This document shows, piece after piece, positions 33,401 through 41,138 of a stretch of 64,000 nucleotides of DNA. Made by a program: the position numbers and the translations under genes. The first letter of the stretch is position 1. Every line of letters starts with the position of its first letter. The stretch comes from Bhargavaea changchunensis (GTDB lineage: Bacteria; Bacillota; Bacilli; Bacillales_A; Planococcaceae), in assembly GCF_042665595.1 (NCBI RefSeq), contig NZ_JBHTCT010000038.1, positions 62,001 to 126,000 of the forward strand. The letters are read 5' to 3'. The notes beneath the pieces were generated by a model. The model searched no databases. It saw nothing but the letters and a program-made list of their open reading frames with translations, and was not told the origin of the DNA.

Positions 33401-34681
33401 ATTTAATGCATCTATTATAAGAATCGCACGTTTATTAGTCCTCACTGCTTCCCTATTTATTGTTGAAAGAAATAGTTCAGTTGATCCTGTAAAATCCAAA
33501 CTTTCTAGCATTTGTTTTAAAGGATCCATTTGACTCGAAAAATGTTGGCCCAAAAAAAGAAAGACAATATGGTTTTCTGCTCTTTTCTTTATTGCCATAT
33601 CTGCTAATAAATGCGACTTACCAATTCCAGCTTCTCCGCAAAATAATAAGTATGGATCATATAAACATTGGTAACATGTTTTATTTAAAAATTTCTTGAA
33701 GCTCAAAATTACCTTATCAATCTCTCCGAAATACTTTATTAGAGTATCTTTATCTTCTTTTTCAATGTTAGCTTCGTAAAAAGGATACGGATCTGACGAT
33801 GATTGAATCTTATCCAAAACTAAGTGTGCTTCTTTTAACAGGCTAAGCATTTCCTCGAACTTTTTATCACTATCGAGAAATTCTCTAATCTTAGTTAAAT
33901 CCACATTTATTCGGTTCATAAATTCACGATAAATCTCTTTGCCCTTGAGACTTCTTAAATTGCTTTCAATATTTTCCTCAATGCTATAAACAATCTTATT
34001 AAAATATTTGTAGTTTTCTTCTATAAACCACTCACTCATTGTTAATGCTTCAAATACAAGCATATTTTCGGTCTCAATGTTTAGCTTAGGGGTATAGCGT
34101 GGACCTAGGGATGATATGCTAGCAGATAACTGATTATCAATTAAATTGTCCCTTAATATAGATGTATCTTGGCTATTAATATCTAATTCCTTCGACATTA
34201 GTTCTATTATTTTATTCTGACTGTCGATATTTAGATCTAGAAACCTTTTAGTTAAATCTTTTGTTAATAAAATATCTTCCTTTGGGCTGAATTTAATATT
34301 ATACGGATTATAAAATACAGCGTTTTTAATGTTTTCATTCTGCTGCCCAATAAACAAAAACTTCATTTCATGGTCATTTTTTTTATAATCAGCTATTATA
34401 TCTTTCGATAAAGATGATTCTATTTTTTTCTTTGTACAACTAGCAGAAACCTGAATTATTATTTTTAACTTACGATCAATCAAATCAATTCCTGCTGCAT
34501 TTTGATTTTCAGCATTCATGTTGGATAGATTAAATTCGAATAAATAGTTTAGTAAATCCCTATAAAAATTTTCTGCATGAACATTATCAGATAATAGGTT
34601 TAATCGACCGTTTTCTTTTATATATTCATTTAGACTTACTAAATATTTTATAAACAAAGCCGTATTTTTGTTTCTATTCAT
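30428..34681 (-). CDS. SMEK-domain STAND NTPase, candidate anti-phage (Avs-like) protein
   Basis: A 1417-residue single-gene unit, about 30% GC in a mid-50s% genome. Counting from a TTG 13 codons upstream, an N-terminal SMEK-type domain (about 14-175) shows AENFYRDLLNYLFEFNL, AAGIDLIDRK and IIIQVSASCTKKKIESSL. A STAND NTPase core follows: Walker A GEAGIGKS at 362-369, Walker B ILIIDALNEG at 433-442, sensor region FSIRTPF near 470, then a winged-helix part. The long C-terminal half (about 700-1430) is repeat-like and should be the ligand sensor. SMEK-STAND proteins occur in bacterial conflict systems and resemble Avs immune receptors. ATG 34681 with GGGGGA upstream is preferred. No partner gene is visible. 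Function as defence is inferred. Confidence 0.85.
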   Translation of the reverse strand: MNRNKNTALFIKYLVSLNEYIKENGRLNLLSDNVHAENFYRDLLNYLFEFNLSNMNAENQNAAGIDLIDRKLKIIIQVSASCTKKKIESSLSKDIIADYKKNDHEMKFLFIGQQNENIKNAVFYNPYNIKFSPKEDILLTKDLTKRFLDLNIDSQNKIIELMSKELDINSQDTSILRDNLIDNQLSASISSLGPRYTPKLNIETENMLVFEALTMSEWFIEENYKYFNKIVYSIEENIESNLRSLKGKEIYREFMNRINVDLTKIREFLDSDKKFEEMLSLLKEAHLVLDKIQSSSDPYPFYEANIEKEDKDTLIKYFGEIDKVILSFKKFLNKTCYQCLYDPYLLFCGEAGIGKSHLLADMAIKKRAENHIVFLFLGQHFSSQMDPLKQMLESLDFTGSTELFLSTINREAVRTNKRAILIIDALNEGEGRGGLWRNHLQKFIDKIKDYPSISFVFSIRTPFISKILPENFIDTNKITKFEHFGFSEDNYSPITAFCSYYKIEEPAFPLLNPEYNNPLFLKLVCELHASRDHNSFDQNLKISNLFAFIIDDANKKLSDYNRLDFDSNLTVVHEILREVISVQHKSVYREMDYMDVYRAIRQVAADFTRFETKVLEALIQENILMDSVDYKGERIVYFAYERMGDYLLANYLLERYKTKDRTREELIKSISTDKNIKKYFNTEADVSFNVGLLEALMVVLADEFHIELFEVFPTYKEDFTFMESFNNSLIWRDGSSITEITKEYINKHIFHYKYTLESFLDVLIQKSCVLEHPLNANALFKILSGNAMPIRDAFWTTKISSRNIDILKIINWVRENSTRINPKTVELYQITLIWFLSSTNKEVRDSSTKSLVILFKEFPETVLNILHKFNSVDDPYILERLYAAVLGGVVRSKNHQVHPNIAKYIYKEIFCKSEVYPHVLLRDYARQTIEFILLSYDLPELDREKITPPYKSKWYKKIPTNDEIDQLEKEYTKDNNTREAYSVNRIISSMTTEYGRGVGGYGDFGRYVFGSKVTAWKNQFDSDQDLSNIAIKRVFEMGYDIGLHGEFDMRVSSFDRHSNVTERIGKKYQWIAFHELMAKLTDNFPTFKEEKIYTKEYGEYKERNILKQWAVIEGKEELEEEIEDILNEEEHIIKVNKTFNPKYSGPWEPTMRDIDPTFLLKGIKEKELELIPSQLPTETTIEWVKDGSLFDDTHKYLELELNNTNFLALFSHFNWAIKKEDVPYNERDSIIFRASAFFVKSSNKEEVVKRRRESIDGNGVPLPSSYNIFAYEHYWSESYSDFEKERASYKDNDVLPACHEYFWETDHSFDDGDSVTYVLPAQIIVDHFALKQQTEGVWQDENGDIICFDARLLGYDSCLLIKKENLIKFIEENDYSLMWGVYAEKVAKSHYHEWWYTVDYNKGMFQKYISDEKNLKY

Positions 34682-34860
34682 CTCATCATCCATCCCCCAG
34701 TTTAAATTAACCAAATTCAATTAGTTTTAATGTGCTTTAGATTTTTATTCCTTTATTCCTACTCTTCATACCTCCCCTTTAAATAAGAAGTGAGAGGTTG
34801 AACTAAGAATTTACTTATAATTTTCATTCATAAAAGTTTAAGTTTTATTGCAACATACCT

Positions 34861-36225
34861 TCATCTTAATTCCAAGTTGCAAACTGCTTCAACATGACTA
34901 GACTGCGGAAACATATCCACCGGCTGGACTTCCTTCGTTTTGTAACCGCCGTCTTCCAGGATGCGGAGGTCGCGGGCGAGTGTGGCTGGGTTGCAGCTGA
35001 CGTAGACTAGGCGCTTCGGTCGGTACTCGAGGATGGTCCGGAGCAAGTGCTCGTCGCAGCCTTTTCTTGGCGGGTCGACGACAAGAACGTCAAATCGTTT
35101 GCCTTCTTTGTACCAGCGCGGGATGACGTCTTCAGCCGCTCCGGCTTCGAAATGTGTGTTCGTGAAGCCGTTGACTTCTGCGTTGCGCTTGGCATCTTCA
35201 ATTGCTTGAGGGACGATTTCGACGCCGTACACTTCCTTCGCCTGCTTGGCGAGGAAGAGCGAGATGGTGCCGATGCCGCAGTAGGCGTCGATGACGGTTT
35301 CGTTCCCGCTGAGGTTGGCGTAGTCGAGCGCCTGCGAGTACAGGACTTCGGTCTGGTCGGGGTTGATCTGGTAGAACGAGCGGGCGGAGATTTCGAATGT
35401 GACGCCGCCGATTTTGTCGGTAATGACGGGCGGTCCGTAGAGCGAAATGGTCTCATCGCCCATGATGACGTTTGTCTTCCGGTCGTTGACGTTCTGGACA
35501 ATCGATGTCACATCCGGCACGACACTGCGGATGAGTTCGACGACTTCGTCCTTCTTCTTGAATTTGCGGTTCCGGGTGACGAGGACGACCATCGTTTCAC
35601 CGGTCGCCTTCCCTTTCCGGATGACAACATGGCGCAGGAAGCCCTTGTCCTTTTGTTCGTCATACGCCTTGATGCCAAGCTCGTGCAGGCTGTGCTTGAT
35701 CGTGCGCATGACGACATCGGCTTCGGTCGACTGGATCAGGCACGTCTCGGTGTCCATGATCGTGTGGGTGCCTCGGCGGAAAAAACCTGCGACAACTTTT
35801 CCGTCCCGCTCGGCAAACGGGATTTGTGATTTATTCCGGTAGCGCCATGGATGCTCCATGCCTTTAACTGGATGGACCGGGACATCAGGAAGCTTCGCGA
35901 TCCGGTCCATGACGTCTCGGACCATTTTGCGCTTGCGCTCCAGCTGACCCTCGTATGAAAGGTGCTGGATCTGGCAGCCCCCGCACTCCGGGAATACCGG
36001 GCACGGCGGCTCGACACGGTTTTCGGACGGTTCGACGATGTTGAGGAGCTTTGCGAATCCATATTTCTTGAGGGTTTTGGTGACCTTGAATTCGACGGTT
36101 TCGCCGGGAAGCGCGCCGGGGATGAAGAGCGGATAGCCGTCGATTTTTGCCACGCCTGAACCGTCATGGGTCAGGTCGGTGATTTCGCCGATCAGCCGGT
36201 CGTTTTGTTGGACTGCGTAAGCCAT
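34861..36225 (-). CDS. rlmD: 23S rRNA (uracil-C5)-methyltransferase RlmD/RlmCD family
   Basis: A 454-residue enzyme: N-terminal TRAM domain (1-60), iron-sulfur cysteines at 75, 81 and 84 (CPVFPECGGC) with a fourth in DTETCLIQ, then a SAM methyltransferase domain with DAYCGIGTISLFLA and the catalytic VSCNPATLARDL. It methylates C5 of uracil in 23S rRNA; in Bacillus the YefA homologue modifies both U747 and U1939. ATG 36225 has GGAGG 9 bases upstream. In Bacillus the gene lies next to dgkB; here about 5 kb of cyd, NUDIX and NERD genes separate them. The AT-rich STAND segment begins right at its stop codon, with no terminator between. Confidence 0.93.
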   Translation of the reverse strand: MAYAVQQNDRLIGEITDLTHDGSGVAKIDGYPLFIPGALPGETVEFKVTKTLKKYGFAKLLNIVEPSENRVEPPCPVFPECGGCQIQHLSYEGQLERKRKMVRDVMDRIAKLPDVPVHPVKGMEHPWRYRNKSQIPFAERDGKVVAGFFRRGTHTIMDTETCLIQSTEADVVMRTIKHSLHELGIKAYDEQKDKGFLRHVVIRKGKATGETMVVLVTRNRKFKKKDEVVELIRSVVPDVTSIVQNVNDRKTNVIMGDETISLYGPPVITDKIGGVTFEISARSFYQINPDQTEVLYSQALDYANLSGNETVIDAYCGIGTISLFLAKQAKEVYGVEIVPQAIEDAKRNAEVNGFTNTHFEAGAAEDVIPRWYKEGKRFDVLVVDPPRKGCDEHLLRTILEYRPKRLVYVSCNPATLARDLRILEDGGYKTKEVQPVDMFPQSSHVEAVCNLELR

Positions 36226-36351
36226 ATATAATTTCCTCCGATTCAGTGCAGTTGGGTTTATTTTATCAGAATGTGGCATTTTTTATTAGAGAAAGTCAGT
36301 CTGTCCGTCGGATAGAAAGAAAAATCGTCCCTTCCCCTTCTCTCCACAACG

Positions 36352-36380
36352 AAAGCCGCCCCGCTTGCAGGGACGGCTTT
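36352..36380 (-). terminator. Terminator after the cyd operon
   Basis: Hairpin with arms aaagccg and cggcttt plus inner ccc/ggg pairs, directly after the cydS stop codon. The T run is longer on the plus strand (gctttttt) than on the minus strand. Confidence 0.6.
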
Positions 36381-36384
36381 TTTC

Positions 36385-36507
36385 TCACTTCTTCTTTTCC
36401 TTCGGTGGCCTTGTCGCCGCTCCGTCCATCGGGGCGACGATGAAGGCGAGGAAGATCGCGCCGATCAGCACGATGAATGGTGCGTAGAACATGAGGAATT
36501 CATCCAT
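36385..36507 (-). CDS. cydS: CydS, small subunit of cytochrome bd oxidase
   Basis: A 40-residue protein starting MDEFLMFYAPFIVLIGAIFL, with one membrane helix (about 5-25), a short loop and a basic tail ending in KEKKK. Bacillales cytochrome bd has a single-helix subunit of this kind (CydS in Geobacillus) that packs against CydA and stabilises haem b558/b595. GGAGG lies 7 bases before the ATG, 21 bases after cydB. Last gene of the cyd operon. Very likely real despite its length. Confidence 0.85.
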   Translation of the reverse strand: MDEFLMFYAPFIVLIGAIFLAFIVAPMDGAATRPPKEKKK

Positions 36508-36528
36508 TGGGTTTGCCTCCTTCGCCCT

Positions 36529-37557
36529 TTAGGCGTGTTCGTCTTTTTTGCGCCCTTTCACGTAGTCCTTGTTGAATAGGAACAGGCGCAGGAGCAGGTA
36601 CAGCGACGGGATGAGCAGTCCGAGCCCGAGGATGAAGGCGATGATGAGTGCGGTCGCCATCGCCGTGTTCGTGAAGCTGTCGTGAATCGTCAGGTGCGGA
36701 TACAGCAGGTACGGGTAGTGCGCTATGCCGTATCCGTAGAAGGCGAGCGCGAACTGGCCGATCAGGAGCCAGACCGCGAGGCCGTAGTTGTGCCGTTTCC
36801 AGAGCAGGTAGACCGTTCCGATAAAGAGTGCGCCGGACAGCGCGAACATCCACCATAGGCCAAGCAGTTGATTGTAGTGTTCCGCGTTGTGGCTGCGAAG
36901 CTCCCAGACGATGCCGCCTGCGGTGATGATCGTCGGCAACGACCAGATGAGCGCGTACTTCCTGAGCAGTTCCGTCGCGTCACGGTCCCCCGCCTTGTCG
37001 GCATACCAGGTGAGGAACACCGCCGAGATGTAGAGGGTCGCTGCAATCGACAGGAAGACGATCGACCAGGTGAGCGGACTTGTGAACAGTGCCCCGTAAT
37101 CCAGCACCGGCTGGCCGTCGACCATATCGATAAAGCCGCCCTCAGAGATCGTGAGCACGATCGAGAGTGACGCCGGGAGCAGCAAGCCGGCGAGCCCGTA
37201 CATGAACGAGTAACCCTTATGGCCGCTTGCGCCGTACGTTTCAAATGCGTAATACGATCCGCGTATTGCCAGCAGGATCAGCGCGATACTAAGCGGTACA
37301 AGCATCGTCGTGCCGTAGTAAAATGCCGTCGACGGGAAGAATCCGACCATCCCGACAAAGAAGAACACGAGGAAGACGTTCGTCACTTCCCACACCGGTG
37401 ACAGGTAGCGCTGGATGACGTTCGTCAGGATGTGCTCCTTCCCCGTCAGCAGGCTGTAGGCGTTGAAGAATCCCGCGCCGAAGTCTATGGCGCCGACGAT
37501 GATGTAACCGAACAGGAACGTCATGAGGACCGTGATGCCAAGCACTTCAAGGCTCAT
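36529..37557 (-). CDS. cydB: Cytochrome bd ubiquinol oxidase subunit II
   Basis: A 342-residue membrane protein with about nine spans; the start SLEVLGITVLMTFLFGYIIV and GAIDFGAGFF are typical of CydB. It forms the membrane heterodimer with CydA and takes part in quinol oxidation and oxygen reduction without proton pumping, giving high-affinity respiration. Its ATG overlaps the cydA stop codon (ATGA), so translation is coupled; cydS follows 21 bases later. Confidence 0.95.
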   Translation of the reverse strand: MSLEVLGITVLMTFLFGYIIVGAIDFGAGFFNAYSLLTGKEHILTNVIQRYLSPVWEVTNVFLVFFFVGMVGFFPSTAFYYGTTMLVPLSIALILLAIRGSYYAFETYGASGHKGYSFMYGLAGLLLPASLSIVLTISEGGFIDMVDGQPVLDYGALFTSPLTWSIVFLSIAATLYISAVFLTWYADKAGDRDATELLRKYALIWSLPTIITAGGIVWELRSHNAEHYNQLLGLWWMFALSGALFIGTVYLLWKRHNYGLAVWLLIGQFALAFYGYGIAHYPYLLYPHLTIHDSFTNTAMATALIIAFILGLGLLIPSLYLLLRLFLFNKDYVKGRKKDEHA

Positions 37558-38918
37558 CGGTGATCACCGCCTTTCCGGGTACCTTCACGGACTTCCGCTT
37601 CGCGGTCGGCAATCTCGCGTTCGACCGGGTTTTTGCGGAACATCCGCCTCAGCACGACGACGCTGCCGACACCGAGGATCAGGTAGAGCGTCGCGAACAG
37701 GTAAAGCATCGTATCGACATGGCCGCTCGTCGTGGCGGCCTCCGGCACTTTCATGATGTCTCGCAGGATCCAAGGCTGGCGCCCGACTTCCGCGTACCAC
37801 CAGCCGGCTTCGATCGCAATGACTGTTAGCGGGCCGCCTGCGACGATGAGCCAGCGGTACCAGCGTGAGTGGATAAACCGCCACCTCATGTGTTTGCCGA
37901 GCCAGTACAGGCCGGAAACCATGATCATGAGCATCCCGATCGTCACCATCGTGTCGAACAGATAGTGGATATAGAGCGGCGGGATCTCGTCTTCCGGGAA
38001 TTCGTTCAGCCCGATCACTTCCGCCGTCGGGTCAGAGTGCGCGAGGATGCTGAGTGCGTACGGAATCGTGATGGCATACTTTACTTCCTGGCCGTCGAGC
38101 ACGCCATACAGCATGAGCGGCGCCTCGCCTTCCGTCTCAAAGTGCCATTCCGCGGCAGCCAGTTTTTCCGGCTGGTACTCGGCGAGGTATTTCCCCGAGA
38201 AGTCCCCGATAATCGCGGCGCCAATCGAGAAGATCAGTCCGAGTTTCATCGTGAGGAACAGCGCCTTTTTGTGGTACACGTGATCCGAGCCCTTGAGCAG
38301 CCGGAAGGCGGCGATGGCGGCAAGGATGAATGCGGATGTCATATAGGCGGTGATGACCACGTGCGCCACCTTCGTCGGCATCGCCGGGTTGAACATCGCG
38401 ACAAGCGGCTGGATGTTGACGAGCTCGCCGTCCACTAGATCGAAGCCCTGCGGCGCGTTCATGAATGCGTTCACGATGGTGATAAATACAGCCGAGAATG
38501 ATGCCCCGAGAGCAACCGGGACGAGCAGCAACAAGTGCTTTTTCTGATTGTCGAACCGGTCCCATGTATAGAGATAGATCCCGAGGAAAATCGCTTCAAA
38601 GAAGAAAGCGAACGTCTCCATGAACAGTGGAAGCGCGATGACCTGCCCCGCCAGCTCCATGAAGTTCGGCCAGAGCAGCGACAACTGCATGCCGATGGCT
38701 GTCCCGGTCACGACCCCGACCGCGACTGTAATGACAAATCCCCGCGCCCAGCGGCGTGCGAGGAGAATATAATGTTCGTCGTTTTTCTTGATGCCCACCC
38801 ACTGCGCGATCATGATCATGAGCGGTACACCGACGCCGATCGTGGCGTAGATGATATGGAAGCTCAGGGTCAGCTCTGTAAGGACCCTCGAGAAGAATAC
38901 CGATTCTTCATTTCCCAT
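37554..38918 (-). CDS. cydA: Cytochrome bd ubiquinol oxidase subunit I
   Basis: A 454-residue protein with about nine spans. His21 (LTLSFHIIYATIG) is the expected axial ligand of one haem; the GMQLSLLWPNFM stretch and the Q-loop region with short insert are typical of the Firmicute type. It carries haem b558, b595 and d and oxidises quinol. Overlaps cydB by four bases and ends the coding block cydA-cydB-cydS. A 31-codon membrane micro-gene lies 51 bases upstream on the same strand. Confidence 0.95.
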   Translation of the reverse strand: MGNEESVFFSRVLTELTLSFHIIYATIGVGVPLMIMIAQWVGIKKNDEHYILLARRWARGFVITVAVGVVTGTAIGMQLSLLWPNFMELAGQVIALPLFMETFAFFFEAIFLGIYLYTWDRFDNQKKHLLLLVPVALGASFSAVFITIVNAFMNAPQGFDLVDGELVNIQPLVAMFNPAMPTKVAHVVITAYMTSAFILAAIAAFRLLKGSDHVYHKKALFLTMKLGLIFSIGAAIIGDFSGKYLAEYQPEKLAAAEWHFETEGEAPLMLYGVLDGQEVKYAITIPYALSILAHSDPTAEVIGLNEFPEDEIPPLYIHYLFDTMVTIGMLMIMVSGLYWLGKHMRWRFIHSRWYRWLIVAGGPLTVIAIEAGWWYAEVGRQPWILRDIMKVPEAATTSGHVDTMLYLFATLYLILGVGSVVVLRRMFRKNPVEREIADREAEVREGTRKGGDHR

Positions 38919-38969
38919 TCCGTCTTCCCCCTCGTTTAATGTGCATGATTATAGGGTATGTACACTTAG

Positions 38970-39065
38970 TCATCCCCCGAAGATCCTGCCGGCAATCGAC
39001 AGCAGCATGATGGCTGCCACGGCGAATGCGAGCCACATGAGCCAGCGTTCCTGTTTCTTGTACAC
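38970..39065 (-). CDS. Single-span membrane micro-protein upstream of cydA
   Basis: A 31-codon reading frame starting with GTG at 39065, 6 bases after GAGGGA, and ending at 38970. It encodes a charged start (YKKQER), a single 20-residue membrane helix (WLMWLAFAVAAIMLLSIAG) and a short tail. No Cys or signal-peptidase site. Position 51 bases before cydA suggests it belongs to the cyd transcript, perhaps as a second accessory subunit. I know no family for it; it could also be chance, but composition, ribosome site and place argue for a gene. Confidence 0.5.
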   Translation of the reverse strand: MYKKQERWLMWLAFAVAAIMLLSIAGRIFGG

Positions 39066-39196
39066 GGGGCATCCCTCTCTTTCTTAAACCAGTATACCCT
39101 TGGTTTATGGGGGAATAACGCAGGAAATAAGGCAGATTTCCGAGCTTGCTATGACAATTTGGTTGAGGTCAAGTGACAGATTCTTGACACTTAGTG

Positions 39197-39225
39197 TTGC
39201 GAAATTTCTAAGAATTAGGTATAAT
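39197..39225 (+). promoter_or_regulatory. Promoter of the NUDIX gene with symmetric element
   Basis: TTGCGA (39197-39202), 17-base spacer, TATAAT (39220-39225), 15 bases before the AAGGAGGTG ribosome site. The 11-base palindrome ACACTTAGTGT (39187-39197) abuts the -35 box and could be an operator. Confidence 0.7.
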
Positions 39226-39257
39226 GTATGAATCACACAAAGGAGGTGCCGGCCGTT

Positions 39258-39692
39258 ATGATGGTTGAACTCAGGAAGAAAGTATTGGCTTATATTACTC
39301 GCGGAGACGGGCCGGGCCAGCAGTTGCTCGTTTACACGATGAAGGATCATCCCGAATCGGGTGTGCAAGTGCCGGGCGGAACGATCGACCGCGGCGAACT
39401 TCTGATGGATGCGCTTTATCGCGAAATCGAAGAAGAGACAGGGATCCTGAAGGATGACCTGGTCCTTATCGGCAAGCTAGCGAAAAACACGTACTTCCCC
39501 CGTCACCGTGACCGGAAATACGAGCGCACCATTTTCCAGCTTGAGTATAAGGGGAACGGTCCCGATGAATGGGAGCACACCGTTACGGGAGAAGGCAAGG
39601 ACCAGGGACTCGAGCTCCAAATCCGCTGGATGCCCCTCAGTGACATCCCCGACCTTGCAGAAAAACAGGATATGGCGATTGACGCCTTATAA
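39258..39692 (+). CDS. NUDIX hydrolase
   Basis: A 144-residue NUDIX protein. The box is seen as GGTIDRGELLMDALYREIEE followed by ETGI: a complete REIEEE metal-binding core. It probably hydrolyses a nucleoside diphosphate derivative or damaged nucleotide; substrate not shown. ATG 39258 is 9 bases after AAGGAGGTG; a second ATG follows. It has its own promoter and terminator, and lies between the divergent cyd operon and the convergent NERD gene. Confidence 0.88.
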   Translation: MMVELRKKVLAYITRGDGPGQQLLVYTMKDHPESGVQVPGGTIDRGELLMDALYREIEEETGILKDDLVLIGKLAKNTYFPRHRDRKYERTIFQLEYKGNGPDEWEHTVTGEGKDQGLELQIRWMPLSDIPDLAEKQDMAIDAL

Positions 39693-39701
39693 TGAAAGAC
39701 G

Positions 39702-39732
39702 AAAAGATCCGGCCGCGAGCCGGATCTTTTTT
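39702..39732 (+). terminator. Terminator after the NUDIX gene
   Basis: Perfect 12-bp stem aaaagatccggc/gccggatctttt (39702-39713 with 39719-39730), loop cgcga, then tt. Confidence 0.9.
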
Positions 39733-39758
39733 GCTGTTTGTGGGGCGGGGACGTTGCG

Positions 39759-39850
39759 TCACTTTCGGGGAGTGTTTCGTCACTTTCAGGGGGCGTTGCG
39801 TCACTTTCGCGCCCTCTTTCATCACTTTCGGAACGCGATTCATCACTTTC
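39759..39850. repeat. Phased repeat array B, core TCACTTTC, 21-bp pitch
   Basis: Five copies of TCACTTTC start at 39759, 39780, 39801, 39822 and 39843: an exact 21-base step each time. The 13-base spacers differ (for example ggggagtgtttcg, agggggcgttgcg, gcgccctctttca). The last copy touches the stop codon of the NERD gene. The same core and pitch recur in array C on the other side of that gene. Confidence 0.92.
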
Positions 39851-40811
39851 ACTTTGGCAACCGTCTCAGCCGCCCCTTATACCTCCATATATAGGTCGTC
39901 GTCTTGCTCTGGCCGACCTTCTTTAGCGGATATTTTCTGAGCAGATTAGCCGCAGCTGTCTGCGACATGCCAAACAGATGTTGGACTTGCTCGTTCGTAA
40001 TCGAAGAGCTCCGCAGCAGGAACCACCTCTCCAAAGTATGTGTGTAGGGATCCGTCGTCTCCCATCCACACCGGCATACCCATCGCCGCTTTGTGACTCT
40101 CTCCAACTTTCTCCAACACTTCGGGCAGACGGGCTTCCAAAAAAGTTCAGTGGCGGCTAAATCGACTTTTTCGATCAAGGGAAATGGCATATAAGGTTCA
40201 TTCCGATTGCGAATATACTCCGCCAGCTCCCTGATCTCGTTTTGAGTCCGTCCCCCGCCGGCGTGATAATCACCTAAAATATGATTCCTTATTTGCCGGA
40301 TTCTAAATATCTTGCCGCCACGGGGAGGCTTTTCAATCATCGCGCTTCCGGTCATCACCACTGCCCCGTCAACGGCGCATGCGATATCGTGATCATAAAA
40401 CCATTGTCGCAGGTTGGCCATCTCTTCCTGCAGCTGGAGCATGGGGCATTCATAGCTTGCGACAAGCCTCCCCTCGGCATCCAACTTATCCAAGCGGGAT
40501 GGATCGGATTCGAATCTGAGCCGATCCGCCATGTTCTTTGCTTCATAAATCATCGCGTGAAAAGGTGTCAGCACAAGTACATCAATCTGTGCGTAATGCC
40601 TTGGTGCCAGCCTTAGATTGACGTCCCATAAAACCTCGACCGGCAGGTTCAAGTTGAACAGATATTGAAGCACCTTCCGCTCCCCCGCCATACCTGCCCT
40701 CAGCGAATACAGTCTCTTCTCAATAACACTTCTTGACCGTTGTTCCAGTCCCGGCATATTGAGCAGCATATCCAACGCGGCCTCATGCAGTAATTGAACC
40801 GATTCCCCCAA
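39849..40811 (-). CDS. NERD-domain protein with zinc ribbon and C-terminal helix-turn-helix
   Basis: A 320-residue protein: a NERD (nuclease-related) domain (about 35-190; AQIDVLVLTPFHAMIYEAKN carries the D...E-x-K catalytic pattern), a four-cysteine zinc ribbon (CPKCWRKLERVTKRRWVCRC), and a small C-terminal helix-turn-helix (ITNEQVQHLFGMSQTAAANLL). NERD is related to restriction-endonuclease folds and is thought to act on DNA or RNA. TTG 40811 is chosen because GGAGGT lies 6 bases upstream; a GTG at 40850 has no site. The gene is bracketed by two copies of the same phased repeat array. Role unknown. Confidence 0.85.
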   Translation of the reverse strand: MGESVQLLHEAALDMLLNMPGLEQRSRSVIEKRLYSLRAGMAGERKVLQYLFNLNLPVEVLWDVNLRLAPRHYAQIDVLVLTPFHAMIYEAKNMADRLRFESDPSRLDKLDAEGRLVASYECPMLQLQEEMANLRQWFYDHDIACAVDGAVVMTGSAMIEKPPRGGKIFRIRQIRNHILGDYHAGGGRTQNEIRELAEYIRNRNEPYMPFPLIEKVDLAATELFWKPVCPKCWRKLERVTKRRWVCRCGWETTDPYTHTLERWFLLRSSSITNEQVQHLFGMSQTAAANLLRKYPLKKVGQSKTTTYIWRYKGRLRRLPK

Positions 40812-40999
40812 ATCCCAACCTCCGCCCCCACGTTTCCCCCACCATAGCACGCATTACGTTAATAGAGAATACCGCTGGAATGCCGGTAATCCGAGCACTT
40901 TATGATTTTGACATCGAAAACTGTTCCATATTCGAATTATGACCCACTATATCGCCTCAAAATTGAAAGATGGCTTTTTCGAAAATAAATGGTGATTCG

Positions 41000-41091
41000 T
41001 CACTTTCAAGGGCTGATTCATCACTTTCGGAGGTCCTTTCATCACTTTCACGGTCCCTTTCATCACTTTCGCACCCTCTTTCGTCACTTTC
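41000..41091. repeat. Phased repeat array C, core TCACTTTC, 21-bp pitch
   Basis: Five copies of TCACTTTC start at 41000, 41021, 41042, 41063 and 41084, again exactly 21 bases apart, with different 13-base spacers. It lies in the 327-base gap between the NERD start and the dgkB stop, next to the dgkB terminator. Left of it (40812-40999) the gap is AT-rich and should hold the NERD promoter; no gene is seen. Confidence 0.92.
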
Positions 41092-41103
41092 GCATTCCCC
41101 CAA

Positions 41104-41131
41104 ACAAAAAACCCCCGCCGAAGCGGGGGTT
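41104..41131 (-). terminator. Terminator after dgkB
   Basis: Eight-bp stem acccccgc/gcgggggt with loop cgaa, followed on the minus strand by six T. Confidence 0.92.
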
Positions 41132-41138
41132 CACGCAA

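Noticed and set aside
30428..34860. Multi-gene defence island around the STAND gene
   Set aside because: Both neighbours are GC-rich metabolic or RNA-modification genes; only one foreign gene is present, with no toxin, nuclease or methylase partner.
39637..39852. Minus-strand frame through array B giving a KVxK-type seven-residue repeat peptide
   Set aside because: A 21-bp pitch keeps any frame open by design; arrays with 20-bp pitch of the same class break frame, and no ribosome site or conservation supports a peptide.
39759..41091. CRISPR array at the TCACTTTC repeats
   Set aside because: Repeats of 8 bp with 13-bp spacers are far shorter than any CRISPR, copies are few, and no cas gene is present.
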